DNA from: Butyrivibrio sp. MC2013
GTDB lineage: Bacteria; Bacillota; Clostridia; Lachnospirales; Lachnospiraceae
Reading direction: 5' to 3'
Length of the DNA: 64,000 nt
Assembly: GCF_000424585.1 (NCBI RefSeq)
Contig: NZ_AUKE01000008.1
Coordinates: 124,001-188,000 of the forward strand
Of the stretch, positions 25,567 to 36,324 are shown piece after piece. The stretch's first letter is position 1. Each line of letters begins with the position of its first letter. A model generated the notes under the pieces. The model saw only the letters and a list, made by a program, of their open reading frames with translations, was not told where the DNA came from and made no database searches. The position numbers and the translations under genes were made by a program.

Positions 25567-25685
25567 TTCATCTTCCTCCTAACGCCGTTATGGCGCATGA
25601 ATATAAGCATATTCTAGCAGGAAAAGACTCTGGATGCAAGAATGGCGGGGCTTATTGGATAGTTAAACTCGCAAACATTATTAGA

Positions 25686-25940
25686 TTGTCGCAGCTATAG
25701 AAGTTATTTTCCACGTTCGCCATACTTCAAATGACGTTTTACTAAATTCTTCTGCAGCCTTCTTTTCAATACGCCGCACTCGAAAGAAACTCGTCTGGCG
25801 AAGGATGATTACATCCCCCTTCGCCATCCTCAAACATCTTTCTCGTGGGCGTTTTGAAGGCTGCATATGAAGAATAAGTAAAACTGTCATCTGAAGTAAA
25901 TGCTCACTTTGTAAAATATACTTCTACAGCTGCGCAACAA
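25686..25940. repeat. Long-hairpin dispersed repeat, copy B
   Basis: This 255-bp imperfect inverted repeat matches copy A at 15286-15542 in reverse orientation, with nearly the same length. Shared blocks include TTTTACTTATTCTTCATA, CGCCCACGAGAAA, TTCGAGTGCGGCG, GGCTGC-GAAGAAT-TAGTAAAACG and GGAAAATAACTTCT. Its apex differs (TGGCGAAGG / CCTTCGCCA) but still pairs. It lies between apt and the groEL terminator. The flanks from 25567 to 26018 hold no gene. Confidence 0.85.
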
Positions 25941-26019
25941 TTCTTGTGATTGCGAGTGAACAGCAAAATAGAATATTCTCCAAATGATACATATTGAGAT
26001 TAAAACACGAATATTCGGA

Positions 26020-26068
26020 AACCGCTCCTTTGCTTCGCAAAGGGCTACTTCCTCATATCAGGGCGGTT
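26020..26068. repeat. Nested hairpin beside the groEL terminator
   Basis: AACCGC (26020-26025) pairs with GCGGTT (26063-26068), enclosing CCTTTGC-TTC-GCAAAGG (26027-26043). It directly adjoins the groEL terminator stem. Confidence 0.55.
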
Positions 26069-26072
26069 CATG

Positions 26073-26115
26073 AAAAAGAGGGGTCCGGCAAGCGAGCTTG
26101 CCGACCCCTCTTTTT
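26073..26115 (-). terminator. groEL terminator
   Basis: AAAAAGAGGGGTC and GACCCCTCTTTTT flank an inner GGCAAGC / GCTTGCC stem, giving a long GC-rich hairpin with A- and T-tracts on both sides. Pairing extends to GGTTCAT / ATGAACC. It lies 12 bases after the groEL stop. Confidence 0.9.
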
Positions 26116-26126
26116 ATGAACCTGTT

Positions 26127-27785
<1,659 letters not shown>

Positions 27786-27874
27786 TTATTGCTAATGAGT
27801 ATTATTTTCCGGCAAATGATACCGGAAAGGATATCCGGATCAATTGTTTATATCAAACGACTCCTGATCAGCTA

Positions 27875-28159
27875 TTATTCTATAACAGCCAGGATATCAT
27901 TCTGCTTTACAATGATGAAGGTCTCATCATCCAGCTTAACTTCTGTTCCTGAATACTTGGAATAGATAACATGCTGGCCAACCTTAACTTCCATCTTGAT
28001 CTCTTTGCCGTCAACAACTCCGCCGGGGCCTACAGCGATCACTTCTGCCTGCTGGGGTTTTTCCTTTTCCTTACCGGGAAGTACGATTCCGGATGCAGTG
28101 GTTTCCTCTGCTTCAAGCTGCTTTAATACAACTCTGTCTGCAAGTGGTGTTAATTTCAT
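27875..28159 (-). CDS. groES: Co-chaperonin GroES
   Basis: GroES caps GroEL. The 94-residue product begins MKLTPLADRVVLKQLEAEE and carries the mobile-loop segment TASGIVLPGKEKEKPQ. The ATG at 28159 follows AAAGGAGG; longer in-frame starts run into the operator and are rejected. Confidence 0.97.
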   Translation of the reverse strand: MKLTPLADRVVLKQLEAEETTASGIVLPGKEKEKPQQAEVIAVGPGGVVDGKEIKMEVKVGQHVIYSKYSGTEVKLDDETFIIVKQNDILAVIE

Positions 28160-28205
28160 GATAAAGCCTCCTTTATATGGATAAAAAAATAACGTATTCA
28201 TTTTG

Positions 28206-28232
28206 TTAGCACTCACATCTATCGAGTGCTAA
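28206..28232. promoter_or_regulatory. CIRCE operator (HrcA-binding site)
   Basis: TTAGCACTC (28206-28214), a 9-base spacer and GAGTGCTAA (28224-28232) match the CIRCE consensus exactly. HrcA binds it to repress groESL until heat shock. Confidence 0.98.
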
Positions 28233-28244
28233 CTCACAAAAGAT

Positions 28245-28273
28245 ATAATACTTTTACAATATACAAGTTGCAA
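28245..28273 (-). promoter_or_regulatory. groESL promoter
   Basis: TTGCAA (28268-28273) and TATTAT (28245-28250) on the minus strand are 17 bases apart. The CIRCE element lies directly downstream, as expected for HrcA repression. Confidence 0.8.
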
Positions 28274-28372
28274 ACCCGGATATGCAAATATATCCAATGT
28301 ATTTCTCGCATAATCTCTTATATACTCGTTTATTCTCTTATTTACTCTTTGCACCCATGAAAGGGACATGAT

Positions 28373-28414
28373 AAAAGCCCGCAAAACGCCCATTTCATGG
28401 GCGTTTACAGGCTC
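28373..28414 (-). terminator. Terminator of the phosphoesterase gene
   Basis: AAACGCCCAT (28384-28393) and ATGGGCGTTT (28397-28406) form a perfect stem. Outer GCCTG / CGGGC pairs and TTTT on the minus strand follow. Confidence 0.75.
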
Positions 28415-28449
28415 AGTAAGAATTAGCTTCTTCTTTATTTATTGTTTTT

Positions 28450-29337
28450 TTATTTTTTAAGAGGAATATCCTTGCCATTAAGGTCTATCCTGTATTCCTT
28501 GAGGGCCAGGGCAAAATAGCGCTCAGGTATATCCGGCCATCTGGCCTCTCCCCTTTCCTGCTCACACAGCTGGGTAGCTCTTAGGAGAACAGCTTCATTG
28601 AGGTCCAGCCCCGTCCTTATGGTATGCATAGTGACTGCAGCCCAGGCTGGTGCCATCTCTGACAGGCCGGAAGAAGCAAACTCGGATAATATCTCTTTTC
28701 TGTCATAATCAAGAGCATAATACTCTTCTTCCCAGCTCCTTCCTTCGCTTCTGATCACTGCAAACTGGGTCTTGCCACCATGATTCCAGGGCACACCTAT
28801 AGATCCGGGATTAACGGCCTTCTTATCCTTGTAGCTATAGCTTTCCTGCTCATGATGATGACCATGAAGCAGTAGTCCTGTCTTTAAATGTGACACTATC
28901 TTTCTGGTATTACGCCCTTTTTCCAGCATAAGTTCCCTGGAGGACGTGGGTGAACCGTGACAATACTCAAAAGAAGGCATCCCCTTCATTTTCCAGATAT
29001 CATATATTGGCAAAGAGTCAAAGAAATTCAGATCTTTGACCGTCAGATTCTCATATGTATACAAAAGCGCTCCACTGGCAGAACCTTTTTTCCATCTCTT
29101 TTCCCCTTTTTTCCTGTAATCCAGTAGGTAGTCCTCTCTGTTCCCCCTGATCATATAGCAGGTAAAATACTTCTTCATCATATAGATGAGCTCCATGGTC
29201 TTGCCCGGATTAGGGCAATCGCTCACATAATCCCCAAGGAGGACAAAGTGAGTGATACCCAGGCTCACCGCCTTGTCAAAACAAGCCTGGAGCGCGCTGT
29301 GATTGGCATGTATATCGCTAAATACAGCTATATCCAT
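28450..29337 (-). CDS. Metallophosphoesterase family protein
   Basis: This 295-residue calcineurin-like phosphoesterase has the metal-binding series SDIHANHSAL, GDYVSDCPNPG, RGNRED, HGS and LHGHHHEQES, then VNPGSIGVPWN. The first ~200 residues are the YfcE/MJ0936-like catalytic domain. The last ~90 residues are a helical tail of unknown role. The substrate cannot be told from sequence. It stands alone. Confidence 0.9.
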   Translation of the reverse strand: MDIAVFSDIHANHSALQACFDKAVSLGITHFVLLGDYVSDCPNPGKTMELIYMMKKYFTCYMIRGNREDYLLDYRKKGEKRWKKGSASGALLYTYENLTVKDLNFFDSLPIYDIWKMKGMPSFEYCHGSPTSSRELMLEKGRNTRKIVSHLKTGLLLHGHHHEQESYSYKDKKAVNPGSIGVPWNHGGKTQFAVIRSEGRSWEEEYYALDYDRKEILSEFASSGLSEMAPAWAAVTMHTIRTGLDLNEAVLLRATQLCEQERGEARWPDIPERYFALALKEYRIDLNGKDIPLKK

Positions 29338-29366
29338 TTATCAATATCTCCATCTACAAAAGTAGA

Positions 29367-29391
29367 CCTGCCATCCAATAAGGATAGCAGG
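29367..29391 (-). terminator. Hairpin after the DUF6465-type gene
   Basis: CCTGC-C-ATCC and GGAT-A-GCAGG pair with one mismatch around AATA. CTACTTTTG follows on the minus strand. It probably ends the small gene at 29419-29637. Confidence 0.5.
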
Positions 29392-29418
29392 CCCTGAAAT
29401 TCACATATCTTGAAACTA

Positions 29419-29637
29419 TCAAAGTTCAAACGAGCCGGAATCTACGCCATTAGCCACATAATATACCCTGCCCTCTTCAGGTTTAACATACAGGTCAAGG
29501 GTCTTAAGCTCTGATGCCTTCTTGCCCAGTTCGCCGGTCCAGAATGACTTTGCCTTTGTCAGGATCTCATCATAAGTCACGCTCTTGCCGTCATACTGGA
29601 TCTCAACATTTGTCTTTACTGCTGCCTTAGCTGCCAT
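29419..29637 (-). CDS. Small DUF6465-type protein, function unknown
   Basis: A 72-residue protein with an Ala/Lys-rich start and the pattern VEIQYDGKSVTYDEI...LYVKPEEGRVYYVANGVDSGSFEL, which I associate with DUF6465, a small family widespread in Lachnospiraceae. No catalytic motif or membrane segment is seen. It lies between the phosphoesterase and the EAL-HDOD gene, 23 bp after the latter. Confidence 0.75.
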   Translation of the reverse strand: MAAKAAVKTNVEIQYDGKSVTYDEILTKAKSFWTGELGKKASELKTLDLYVKPEEGRVYYVANGVDSGSFEL

Positions 29638-29660
29638 TTCGATTCTTCCTCCATATATGA

Positions 29661-30896
29661 TTATTTATTAGCTGGTGCGACCAGTTTTCTATACCATACA
29701 AGGGCATCCAGATATGCCTTGTATACCTCATCCATGTCAAGCTCTCCTACGATGATCTGCCTGAAGACTTCCTGCCAGGATGCTGTTTCATAATTAGTTA
29801 TAAAATCGAGAACGGGATAAAGCTTGCCGTTTCTGTTCAAAAGAGCATTTTCTATATCCTTGGTAACATTGACAAGTTTAAGTGCTTCTTCCATGGGCTT
29901 ATCCAGGATCAGGTTAAGCACAGAGAACAGTCCCATAAGGAAGAGCTCGGAACTGGCTACGCCCATTCCAAAGGAAGGTGCCAGATTCTCTGCAAACCTG
30001 GCTCTGATCATAGACAGCCTTGCTATCTCACTGGGCCTGTCTGCGCAGAGTTCTCTGGTCACTGCTGTGGTGATCCATTTCTTAAGCTCCTTTTGTCCCA
30101 ATAGTGCAGCAGCCTGCCTTACTGAGGAAATATTGGAGCTGACAGTGATCCTGTTGACCATCTCCAAAAGAGAGATAACAAGAGCTGTATCCTGACCTAT
30201 GACATCAGCTGCCTGGGTCAGCTCAAAATCAGGATCATTTACCACGTTAAGGAGCTGTATGTATGTAGCCTTCAAAGGAGCCACTTCAGTGTCGCTGCTG
30301 GTAATGGGCATCCTGAAGAACTCACCTTCGTAGAAATCATATCCCGATTTCTCAGATACCAGCTTATCGTAATCTTCTTTGCTGTTGACATTAACAGCGA
30401 TAAGCTTGATATCCGGGTACATGTGACTAAAGTAGAGATGTGCCTTGACTATATCGATCTTATTGTGATCCAAAAGGATATAGTCACACAGATCCAGCAC
30501 TGTCTTGTAGTTTTCAAACTGTGCCGGAGAGAGCTTTTTCATAGCCAGCTTGTAGCCATCAGCCTTGAGCTCTTTTAGCCTGTTCACATAGATGTCTTCC
30601 GGAGTGACATAAGAATCTATGATCAGCACCTGCCTGCTATGATCACCCTCGCAAAGTGAAGGTATATCTGCAAATACAGATATATTATTGACCTCAATAA
30701 AGAGCTCGCTGTCACTGGCAAGTGCGTCCATGCCTATGCTGTTGACCACTTCAAATCCGTCCACTTCTCCTGCGCCGTCAAGAGATGCGGTTCCCTGATA
30801 GCGGGGATTGACCAGCGTATTTTCTCTTTTGGCCAGGATAGAATAGGCCTTCACTTCCATCTTGTCGTCAAATAAAGGTATCAAAGTTGCAAGCAT
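29661..30896 (-). CDS. EAL-like plus HDOD domain signalling protein (YuxH type)
   Basis: The 411-residue protein has a degenerate EAL-like N-terminal half (about 1-200). The EAL motif itself and several metal ligands are missing, so c-di-GMP hydrolysis is unlikely. The HDOD domain (about 215-400) follows. Proteins of this layout are signalling adaptors of poorly known role. GGAGG precedes the ATG. A large EAL phosphodiesterase and a chemoreceptor are also encoded in this window. Confidence 0.88.
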   Translation of the reverse strand: MLATLIPLFDDKMEVKAYSILAKRENTLVNPRYQGTASLDGAGEVDGFEVVNSIGMDALASDSELFIEVNNISVFADIPSLCEGDHSRQVLIIDSYVTPEDIYVNRLKELKADGYKLAMKKLSPAQFENYKTVLDLCDYILLDHNKIDIVKAHLYFSHMYPDIKLIAVNVNSKEDYDKLVSEKSGYDFYEGEFFRMPITSSDTEVAPLKATYIQLLNVVNDPDFELTQAADVIGQDTALVISLLEMVNRITVSSNISSVRQAAALLGQKELKKWITTAVTRELCADRPSEIARLSMIRARFAENLAPSFGMGVASSELFLMGLFSVLNLILDKPMEEALKLVNVTKDIENALLNRNGKLYPVLDFITNYETASWQEVFRQIIVGELDMDEVYKAYLDALVWYRKLVAPANK

Positions 30897-30993
30897 TTGA
30901 TATCCTCCTTCTTCGTCAGACTTCGTTATCTACTTTATATTGTACACTCATTGTCGTGATTTTGATAGTTTTTTATTCTTTTAATATATAAAA

Positions 30994-31070
30994 TAATCAA
31001 GATAACCCACCACCTTTAGGTGGTGGGAATATCTTGATTACGGGTGCGGGGTTATAAGCCCCGTACCCGT
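30994..31070 (-). terminator. Double hairpin after the malic enzyme gene
   Basis: On the minus strand ACGGGT-CGGGG / CCCCG-ACCCGT (31040-31070) comes first. AATCAAGATA / TATCTTGATT then encloses CCCACCACCT / AGGTGGTGGG, followed by TTATTTTATA. The second hairpin has the shape of a terminator for the malic enzyme gene. Confidence 0.7.
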
Positions 31071-31096
31071 AGAACTGCGTCAGCAGACAGGCCCTA

Positions 31097-32269
31097 TCAG
31101 ATCCTTGCAACACCTGTCCTTCTGGCAGCTTCTGCGGTAGCTTTTGCAACTGCATCCTTTACCCTGGGATCAAAAGCTTTAGGAAGGATATTATCGGCTG
31201 AAAGCTCATCATCTGATATAAGACCTGCTATGGCCCTGGCAGCAGCGATCTTCATCTCATCATTTATATCACTTGCTCTAACATCCAGAGCTCCTCTGAA
31301 TATACCGGGGAAGCACAGTACGTTATTGACCTGATTAGGGAAATCAGACCTTCCCGTGGAGATGACAGCAGCACCTGCAGCCTTTGCTTCATCAGGGAAT
31401 ATTTCAGGTGTAGGATTTGCACAGGCAAAGATGATGGGATCTGCTGCCATGGTCTTTACCATATCTCCTGTCAGAGTACCGGGGGCAGATACACCGATAA
31501 ATACATCGGCGCCCTTTATCACTTCAGCAAGACTTCCTTTTTCGTGAGCAAAGTTTGTGATCTTTGCCATCTCTTCTTTAACAGGGTTAAGACCATCTCT
31601 TCCCTCATAGATAGCTCCCTGCCTGTCTGTCATGATGACGTTCTTAAGGCCCATAGCCATCAGCAGTCTGATGATAGCAATACCTGCAGCTCCCGCACCG
31701 CTGGTCACGATCTTCACATCTTCCAGCTTCTTGCCCACGAATTTCAGCGCATTCATAAGGCCTGCAAGAGTGATAACTGCAGTACCGTGCTGATCATCAT
31801 GGAAGATCGGGATATCTGTACATTCCTTAAGCTTCTTTTCTATCTCAAAACACCTGGGAGCGGATATATCTTCAAGATTGACTCCGCCAAAGGAGCCCTG
31901 GAGAAGTTCTACAGTCCTGACAATATCATCCACATCCTTGGACTTTACACACAGCGGTATAGCATCTACATCACCAAAAGCCTTGAAAAGAGCACATTTA
32001 CCCTCCATAACAGGCATACCGGCTTCGGGTCCTATATCACCCAGCCCCAGTACAGCAGTACCATCAGTAACCACTGCAACAGTGTTCCATCTCCTGGTGA
32101 GCTCATAGCTCTTATTGATATCCTTCTGGATCTCCAGGCAGGGCTGTGCTACTCCCGGTGTATAAGCCAGGCTCAGGGCCTCTGCGCTGTCTACGGGAGC
32201 ACGCAGACCTATCTCGATCTTACCTGCCCATTCATAGTGCTTTTTTAGTGATTCCTTTGCGTAGTCCAT
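31097..32269 (-). CDS. NAD(P)-dependent malic enzyme
   Basis: It decarboxylates malate to pyruvate. The 390-residue short bacterial form starts MDYAKESLKKHYEWAGKIE and has LAYTPGVAQPCLEI, the metal site IFHDDQHGTAVIT, and a Rossmann segment IVTSGAGAAGIAIIRLL. The start at 32269 follows AGGGGAAAAG; upstream in-frame codons lie in AT-rich spacer. It stands alone. The cofactor preference is not determined. Confidence 0.95.
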   Translation of the reverse strand: MDYAKESLKKHYEWAGKIEIGLRAPVDSAEALSLAYTPGVAQPCLEIQKDINKSYELTRRWNTVAVVTDGTAVLGLGDIGPEAGMPVMEGKCALFKAFGDVDAIPLCVKSKDVDDIVRTVELLQGSFGGVNLEDISAPRCFEIEKKLKECTDIPIFHDDQHGTAVITLAGLMNALKFVGKKLEDVKIVTSGAGAAGIAIIRLLMAMGLKNVIMTDRQGAIYEGRDGLNPVKEEMAKITNFAHEKGSLAEVIKGADVFIGVSAPGTLTGDMVKTMAADPIIFACANPTPEIFPDEAKAAGAAVISTGRSDFPNQVNNVLCFPGIFRGALDVRASDINDEMKIAAARAIAGLISDDELSADNILPKAFDPRVKDAVAKATAEAARRTGVARI

Positions 32270-32386
32270 TTCTTTTCCCCTGTTTCTTTTATTTTTTACA
32301 AAAAAGTGATCCACTATTTTCGCATTCACTTATTTATAGCCCAAAAGAGTTATCAATTCAAGATGATAAAGCTATTAAAAAATAGT

Positions 32387-32415
32387 TTGTCACATGTTAT
32401 TATAGAATTAATATA
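32387..32415 (+). promoter_or_regulatory. Probable promoter of the phosphoribosyltransferase-like gene
   Basis: TTGTCA (32387-32392), a 17-base spacer and AATATA (32410-32415) lie 40 bases before the start codon. The -10 box is only moderately good. Confidence 0.45.
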
Positions 32416-32454
32416 AATATCAGTTTGGGGGATTCCCCGGAATGGAGCGTGGTC

Positions 32455-33099
32455 ATGTTACAGTACAACAAAGTCTACTCTAAGAAGTACCCGGACATAG
32501 CACTAAAGATTATTCCGGGACATTTCGTAACTCCCAATTCCCATATCAATTATTATGTTGATATGACTACCATGAAGACCAGAAGGTCCGAGGCAAGAGC
32601 CGTAGCCTCTGCCATGGCCCAGGCCTACATCTCTTCCACTATCATCGACACCATTATCTGTATGGACGGCACAGAGGTCATAGGTGCTTATCTTGCTGAT
32701 GAGCTGACCAAAGCCGGTATCCTGTCTATGAACCAGCACAAGACCATCTATGTAGTTTCTCCCGAGTATGATCAGACTGGTCAGCTGATCTTCAGAGATA
32801 ATATGCTGATGATGGTAGAGCAAAAGCATGTACTGCTGCTGCTGGCATCCATGACCACCGGCAAGACAGTTAACAGGGCCATCTCAGGCATTGAATATTA
32901 TGGTGGCCATGTTAACGGAGTATCCGCTATATTCTCAGCAGGCACCAGCGTATCCGGACACCAGATCAATTACCTCTTTGGCAAGTCAGATGTGCCGGAT
33001 TATATCTCCTATACTCCGGAATCATGCAAGCTCTGTCAGAGCGGCACCAGGATCACCGCCATCTGCAATGGATTTGGTTATTCGGAAGTAAACCACTGA
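32455..33099 (+). CDS. Phosphoribosyltransferase-like protein
   Basis: The 214-residue protein has a type-I phosphoribosyltransferase fold pattern related to orotate phosphoribosyltransferase. A beta-strand and loop VLLLLASMTTGKTVNRAISGIEYYGG replaces the usual acidic VDDVxTTG PRPP loop, so the two aspartates are missing. Cys pair CKLC lies near the C-terminus. Catalysis is therefore uncertain; a binding or regulatory role is possible. The ATG at 32455 follows GGAG by seven bases. Confidence 0.75.
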   Translation: MLQYNKVYSKKYPDIALKIIPGHFVTPNSHINYYVDMTTMKTRRSEARAVASAMAQAYISSTIIDTIICMDGTEVIGAYLADELTKAGILSMNQHKTIYVVSPEYDQTGQLIFRDNMLMMVEQKHVLLLLASMTTGKTVNRAISGIEYYGGHVNGVSAIFSAGTSVSGHQINYLFGKSDVPDYISYTPESCKLCQSGTRITAICNGFGYSEVNH

Positions 33100-33131
33100 T
33101 AAGCTGTATTTCTCACAGAATCACGCAAGAT

Positions 33132-33173
33132 AAAGCAGGAGGTATGCGACTTTTCACATACCTCCTGCTTTTA
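33132..33173 (+). terminator. Terminator
   Basis: AAGCAGGAGGTATG (33133-33146) and CATACCTCCTGCTT (33157-33170) form a perfect 14-bp stem followed by TTTT. It ends the phosphoribosyltransferase-like gene. Confidence 0.9.
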
Positions 33174-33259
33174 AGATTTAATGCTTAAAAGCATATCAAG
33201 TAAGCTTTGCTCTTAACCGGCTTTATATCTTAATGCACCTCTGGTCTAAAGTCCTGTCA

Positions 33260-34243
33260 TCACTTATACTGAGCAGCATTGGAGCTGTCTACCTTTTCAA
33301 AGGGTACCCAGACATATTTATTATCTTCTGTCGCGCCTTCCATTCCTTTGACAGACTGTCCGCCTGCCAGCTTGATAGCAGCTTCCACGCTGGCCTCGCC
33401 CTGTCCCAGACCTGACTGATATACTGTTAGAGCCATATCTCCGTTTATAATGGCTTCGCAGGCATCAGAAGCAGCATTTACGCCCAGTATGGGAAGTCCG
33501 CCCAGATCTATGCCATTCTCCTGGCAATACTCTACGATACCCATAGCCATTGTATCATTGTTGCAAAGTACACAGTCCAGAGGATTGCCGGTCTGCATGA
33601 AGATATCAAACATATCTCTTGCTATACCCTTATCCCAGTCTGCATAATCTTCAAAAACATAATTGATAGTCTTGCCGCTGTCCTCAAGAGTTCTCTTTGC
33701 TCCCTGAGTCCTGCCGCTGGTTGCGGACTGACCTCTGGGTCCCTTGATGATCATAACATTGAGTTCCGACTTGGATGAGATTTTATTAAGGATATACTCA
33801 GCCTGGAACTGGCCTGCTACATTTTCATCAGAGCCAACGTATATATACTTGTCAGCCTTTAGTCTCTTATCTTCGGGGCAGTTACAAATAAATACTATAG
33901 GTATACCCGAGGCATTGGCTTCCAGTTCCACGGCAGTATCTGCGTCCACAGCTCCGCATATGATAACGTCATATTTCTGACTCACTGCATTTTTGATCTG
34001 CTCAACCTGGGTCTCAATGGAATTATCGGCATATACCACCTCCAGGCTGGCTCCTTCCGAGGCCGCCTTATTCTGCGCAGCTTCCACCAGTGACCCTCTA
34101 AAGCTTCCGGGCTTTGCCTCATTATACATAGTCAGGAGTATCCTGGTACCCTTTCCTGAAGCACCTCCTGAACTACCACAGGCGCTGCACAACATGATAC
34201 CTGTCAAAAGAATGCATATAATAACTCTCAGCTTTCTCTTCAT
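33260..34243 (-). CDS. Sugar-binding lipoprotein (periplasmic binding protein family)
   Basis: The 327-residue protein has a lipoprotein signal with lipobox LCSAC and a type-I periplasmic-binding fold like ribose/galactose-binding proteins: YNEAKPGSFRGSLVEAA, IICGAVDADTAVE, CVLCNNDTMAMGIVEY. No transporter genes follow. It sits 2 bp after a chemoreceptor gene, so it may serve chemotaxis instead of uptake. The ATG at 34243 is best placed relative to GGAGG. The ligand is unknown. Confidence 0.9.
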   Translation of the reverse strand: MKRKLRVIICILLTGIMLCSACGSSGGASGKGTRILLTMYNEAKPGSFRGSLVEAAQNKAASEGASLEVVYADNSIETQVEQIKNAVSQKYDVIICGAVDADTAVELEANASGIPIVFICNCPEDKRLKADKYIYVGSDENVAGQFQAEYILNKISSKSELNVMIIKGPRGQSATSGRTQGAKRTLEDSGKTINYVFEDYADWDKGIARDMFDIFMQTGNPLDCVLCNNDTMAMGIVEYCQENGIDLGGLPILGVNAASDACEAIINGDMALTVYQSGLGQGEASVEAAIKLAGGQSVKGMEGATEDNKYVWVPFEKVDSSNAAQYK

Positions 34244-34245
34244 AA

Positions 34246-36255
34246 TCATCCCTCCGCAGCGTCAGCTGTACTATCTATCTTGAAAGCAGCAACCTGATCA
34301 GCCAGTTCCTGGGCAGAACTTGTCAGCTCTCTGGCATCAGCCGCCACAGTCTCACTGTTACCTGTGATATTATTGGCCTGTTCCACCATGGTATCAGATG
34401 TTGCCAGAATCTCTTCAGAGCTGGCTGCCTGCTCCTGTGATATAGCAGCAACATTGGTTGCAACTTCATCAACCTTTTCTACCTTCTCTATCATTTGCTG
34501 GACAAGAGTGCCCACTTCGTCTATATTGCCAAAGATGGTATCAAAAGTGGTAAGCGCTCCGCCTACCAGCTCGCTACTGCTGTTGATATTCTTAACACTG
34601 TCATCAGCCTGACCAACAGCTGCCTTGACCAGATCATTGATCTCTGTTATGAGAGTCTCGATATTCTGTACAGATTCCGCACTGCTCTGTGCCAGCTTGC
34701 CGATCTCAGTAGCTACAACAGCAAAGCCCTTGCCTGCTTCTCCGGCTCTTGCAGCCTCTATAGAGGCGTTGAGGGACAAGAGATTGGTCTCTTCTGCTAT
34801 GTTGCTGATAACACCTGTGATATTGGTGATCTCTTCCGAGGACTTACCAACCTTATCAATGGCTTCCTGCAGACCCAGCACAGATTCATTGATACTGCGC
34901 ATAGCGCTGTCCACATTCTGCATGTCAGCTTTGCCTTCTTTGGAGACCTCGACGGTCTCTTTCATCTTGCTCTCAACCTGTCTGCCGTCTTCTCTGGTAT
35001 CAGCAACTACCATTGCAAGAGTGGTAGCATTTTCAGCGATCTCATTAACAGACTGAGACAGCTGCTCAACGGTACTGTTAAGCTGCTGCATGGAGCTGCT
35101 CTGTGTACGGGAGGCATCATACATCTGCTCTGATACATTGGTACTGTTATCAGCCTGTCCCCGCAGCTTGGTGGATACACCGGAAATAGATGATATCATG
35201 CCTCTCATGGAGTCTATAAACTTCTCTACGCATTTACTCATGAGGCCGATTTCGTCATTACTCCGGGTCCTCACATCTACTGTAAAGTCACCATCAGTCA
35301 TGGCTGTGATCACATCAGTCAGTTCCTTGACAGGGCGAATGGTAACATGTACCACTCTTGCGATCAGGATACCCAAAAGTATCAGCGATACCACACCTAT
35401 GATGATCATGGTATTCCTGATCCTCTCCACGTCAGAATATACTATAGAGGTAGGTATGTAGGATACCAGTATCCAGTCAGTTCCTTCAACATCTGTAAAG
35501 GAAGTGATATTCTTGTCTATCTCTTCCATTGAATAATCATGGGCCAGCCTTTTCTCTTCTACTCCTGCCATAAAAGAGTCTGACAGAGCGGATATCTTCT
35601 TGGATATCAGCGTATTGTCACGATGAGCCAGGATCATACCATCTCTTGAATTGATCAGGAAGGTCTGAGCATCGTCCATCTGTACAAAGCTGTTAACTAT
35701 GATACTGATCCTCTGAAGGGACAGATCAGCAGATATTACCTTCATCACACCGGAGCCATCATTGAGGATACCCGATGCACTGATGACCGCGTCTCCCTCC
35801 GAATTCACATAGGCACTGGTAAAGCCCATGTTCAGCCTGGTCAGTCCTTCCTTGTACCAGACGGATGAGGTGGGATCTGCTTCAGTCATTTCAGATTCCT
35901 CGGCAGCCATGAGATTTCCGTTTTCATCAGCAATATACAGGCCCTTGGGATAGTTATCATTAAAGCCATAATACTGGTTCAGGATACTCTGCAGCTCATC
36001 ATCACCGGGCTGTATACCTTCAATAGTATGCTTTACGATCTGAAATGCAGACAGATTCTCCTCAAGCCAGGCTTCAATCTCATGGGCCTGACTTTCAACA
36101 GACGAGCTTAACAGTCCTCTAGAGTATTCCGTCAATATATTCTTGGAAATAAAATAAGATATACCCACCAAAAGGAGTACGATGACGATAACTACCGGGA
36201 GGATGGTGCCCAAAAGCTTGGTTTTGATAGATACCATTCTTTCCTTCTTAGCCAT
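34246..36255 (-). CDS. Methyl-accepting chemotaxis protein
   Basis: This 669-residue chemoreceptor has a first membrane helix (about 12-33), an extracellular double-CACHE-type domain (about 35-280), a second helix (about 283-303), a HAMP domain and a long cytoplasmic coiled coil. The conserved CheA/CheW-binding tip is present (NIAEETNLLSLNASIEAARA). The ATG at 36255 follows AAGGA. A sigma-D-like promoter lies upstream, and the binding-protein gene follows in the same operon. Confidence 0.95.
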   Translation of the reverse strand: MAKKERMVSIKTKLLGTILPVVIVIVLLLVGISYFISKNILTEYSRGLLSSSVESQAHEIEAWLEENLSAFQIVKHTIEGIQPGDDELQSILNQYYGFNDNYPKGLYIADENGNLMAAEESEMTEADPTSSVWYKEGLTRLNMGFTSAYVNSEGDAVISASGILNDGSGVMKVISADLSLQRISIIVNSFVQMDDAQTFLINSRDGMILAHRDNTLISKKISALSDSFMAGVEEKRLAHDYSMEEIDKNITSFTDVEGTDWILVSYIPTSIVYSDVERIRNTMIIIGVVSLILLGILIARVVHVTIRPVKELTDVITAMTDGDFTVDVRTRSNDEIGLMSKCVEKFIDSMRGMISSISGVSTKLRGQADNSTNVSEQMYDASRTQSSSMQQLNSTVEQLSQSVNEIAENATTLAMVVADTREDGRQVESKMKETVEVSKEGKADMQNVDSAMRSINESVLGLQEAIDKVGKSSEEITNITGVISNIAEETNLLSLNASIEAARAGEAGKGFAVVATEIGKLAQSSAESVQNIETLITEINDLVKAAVGQADDSVKNINSSSELVGGALTTFDTIFGNIDEVGTLVQQMIEKVEKVDEVATNVAAISQEQAASSEEILATSDTMVEQANNITGNSETVAADARELTSSAQELADQVAAFKIDSTADAAEG

Positions 36256-36324
36256 TCTCACTATCCTTTCTTAAATAATGACATCGATCGGTATTAATTG
36301 GCAGCACACAAACTGCCTACTTGT

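Noticed and set aside
30994..31041. IS200/IS605-type end hairpin (CCCACCACC / GGTGGTGGG)
   Set aside because: No transposase or TnpB remnant nearby, and the position right after the malic enzyme gene fits a terminator better.
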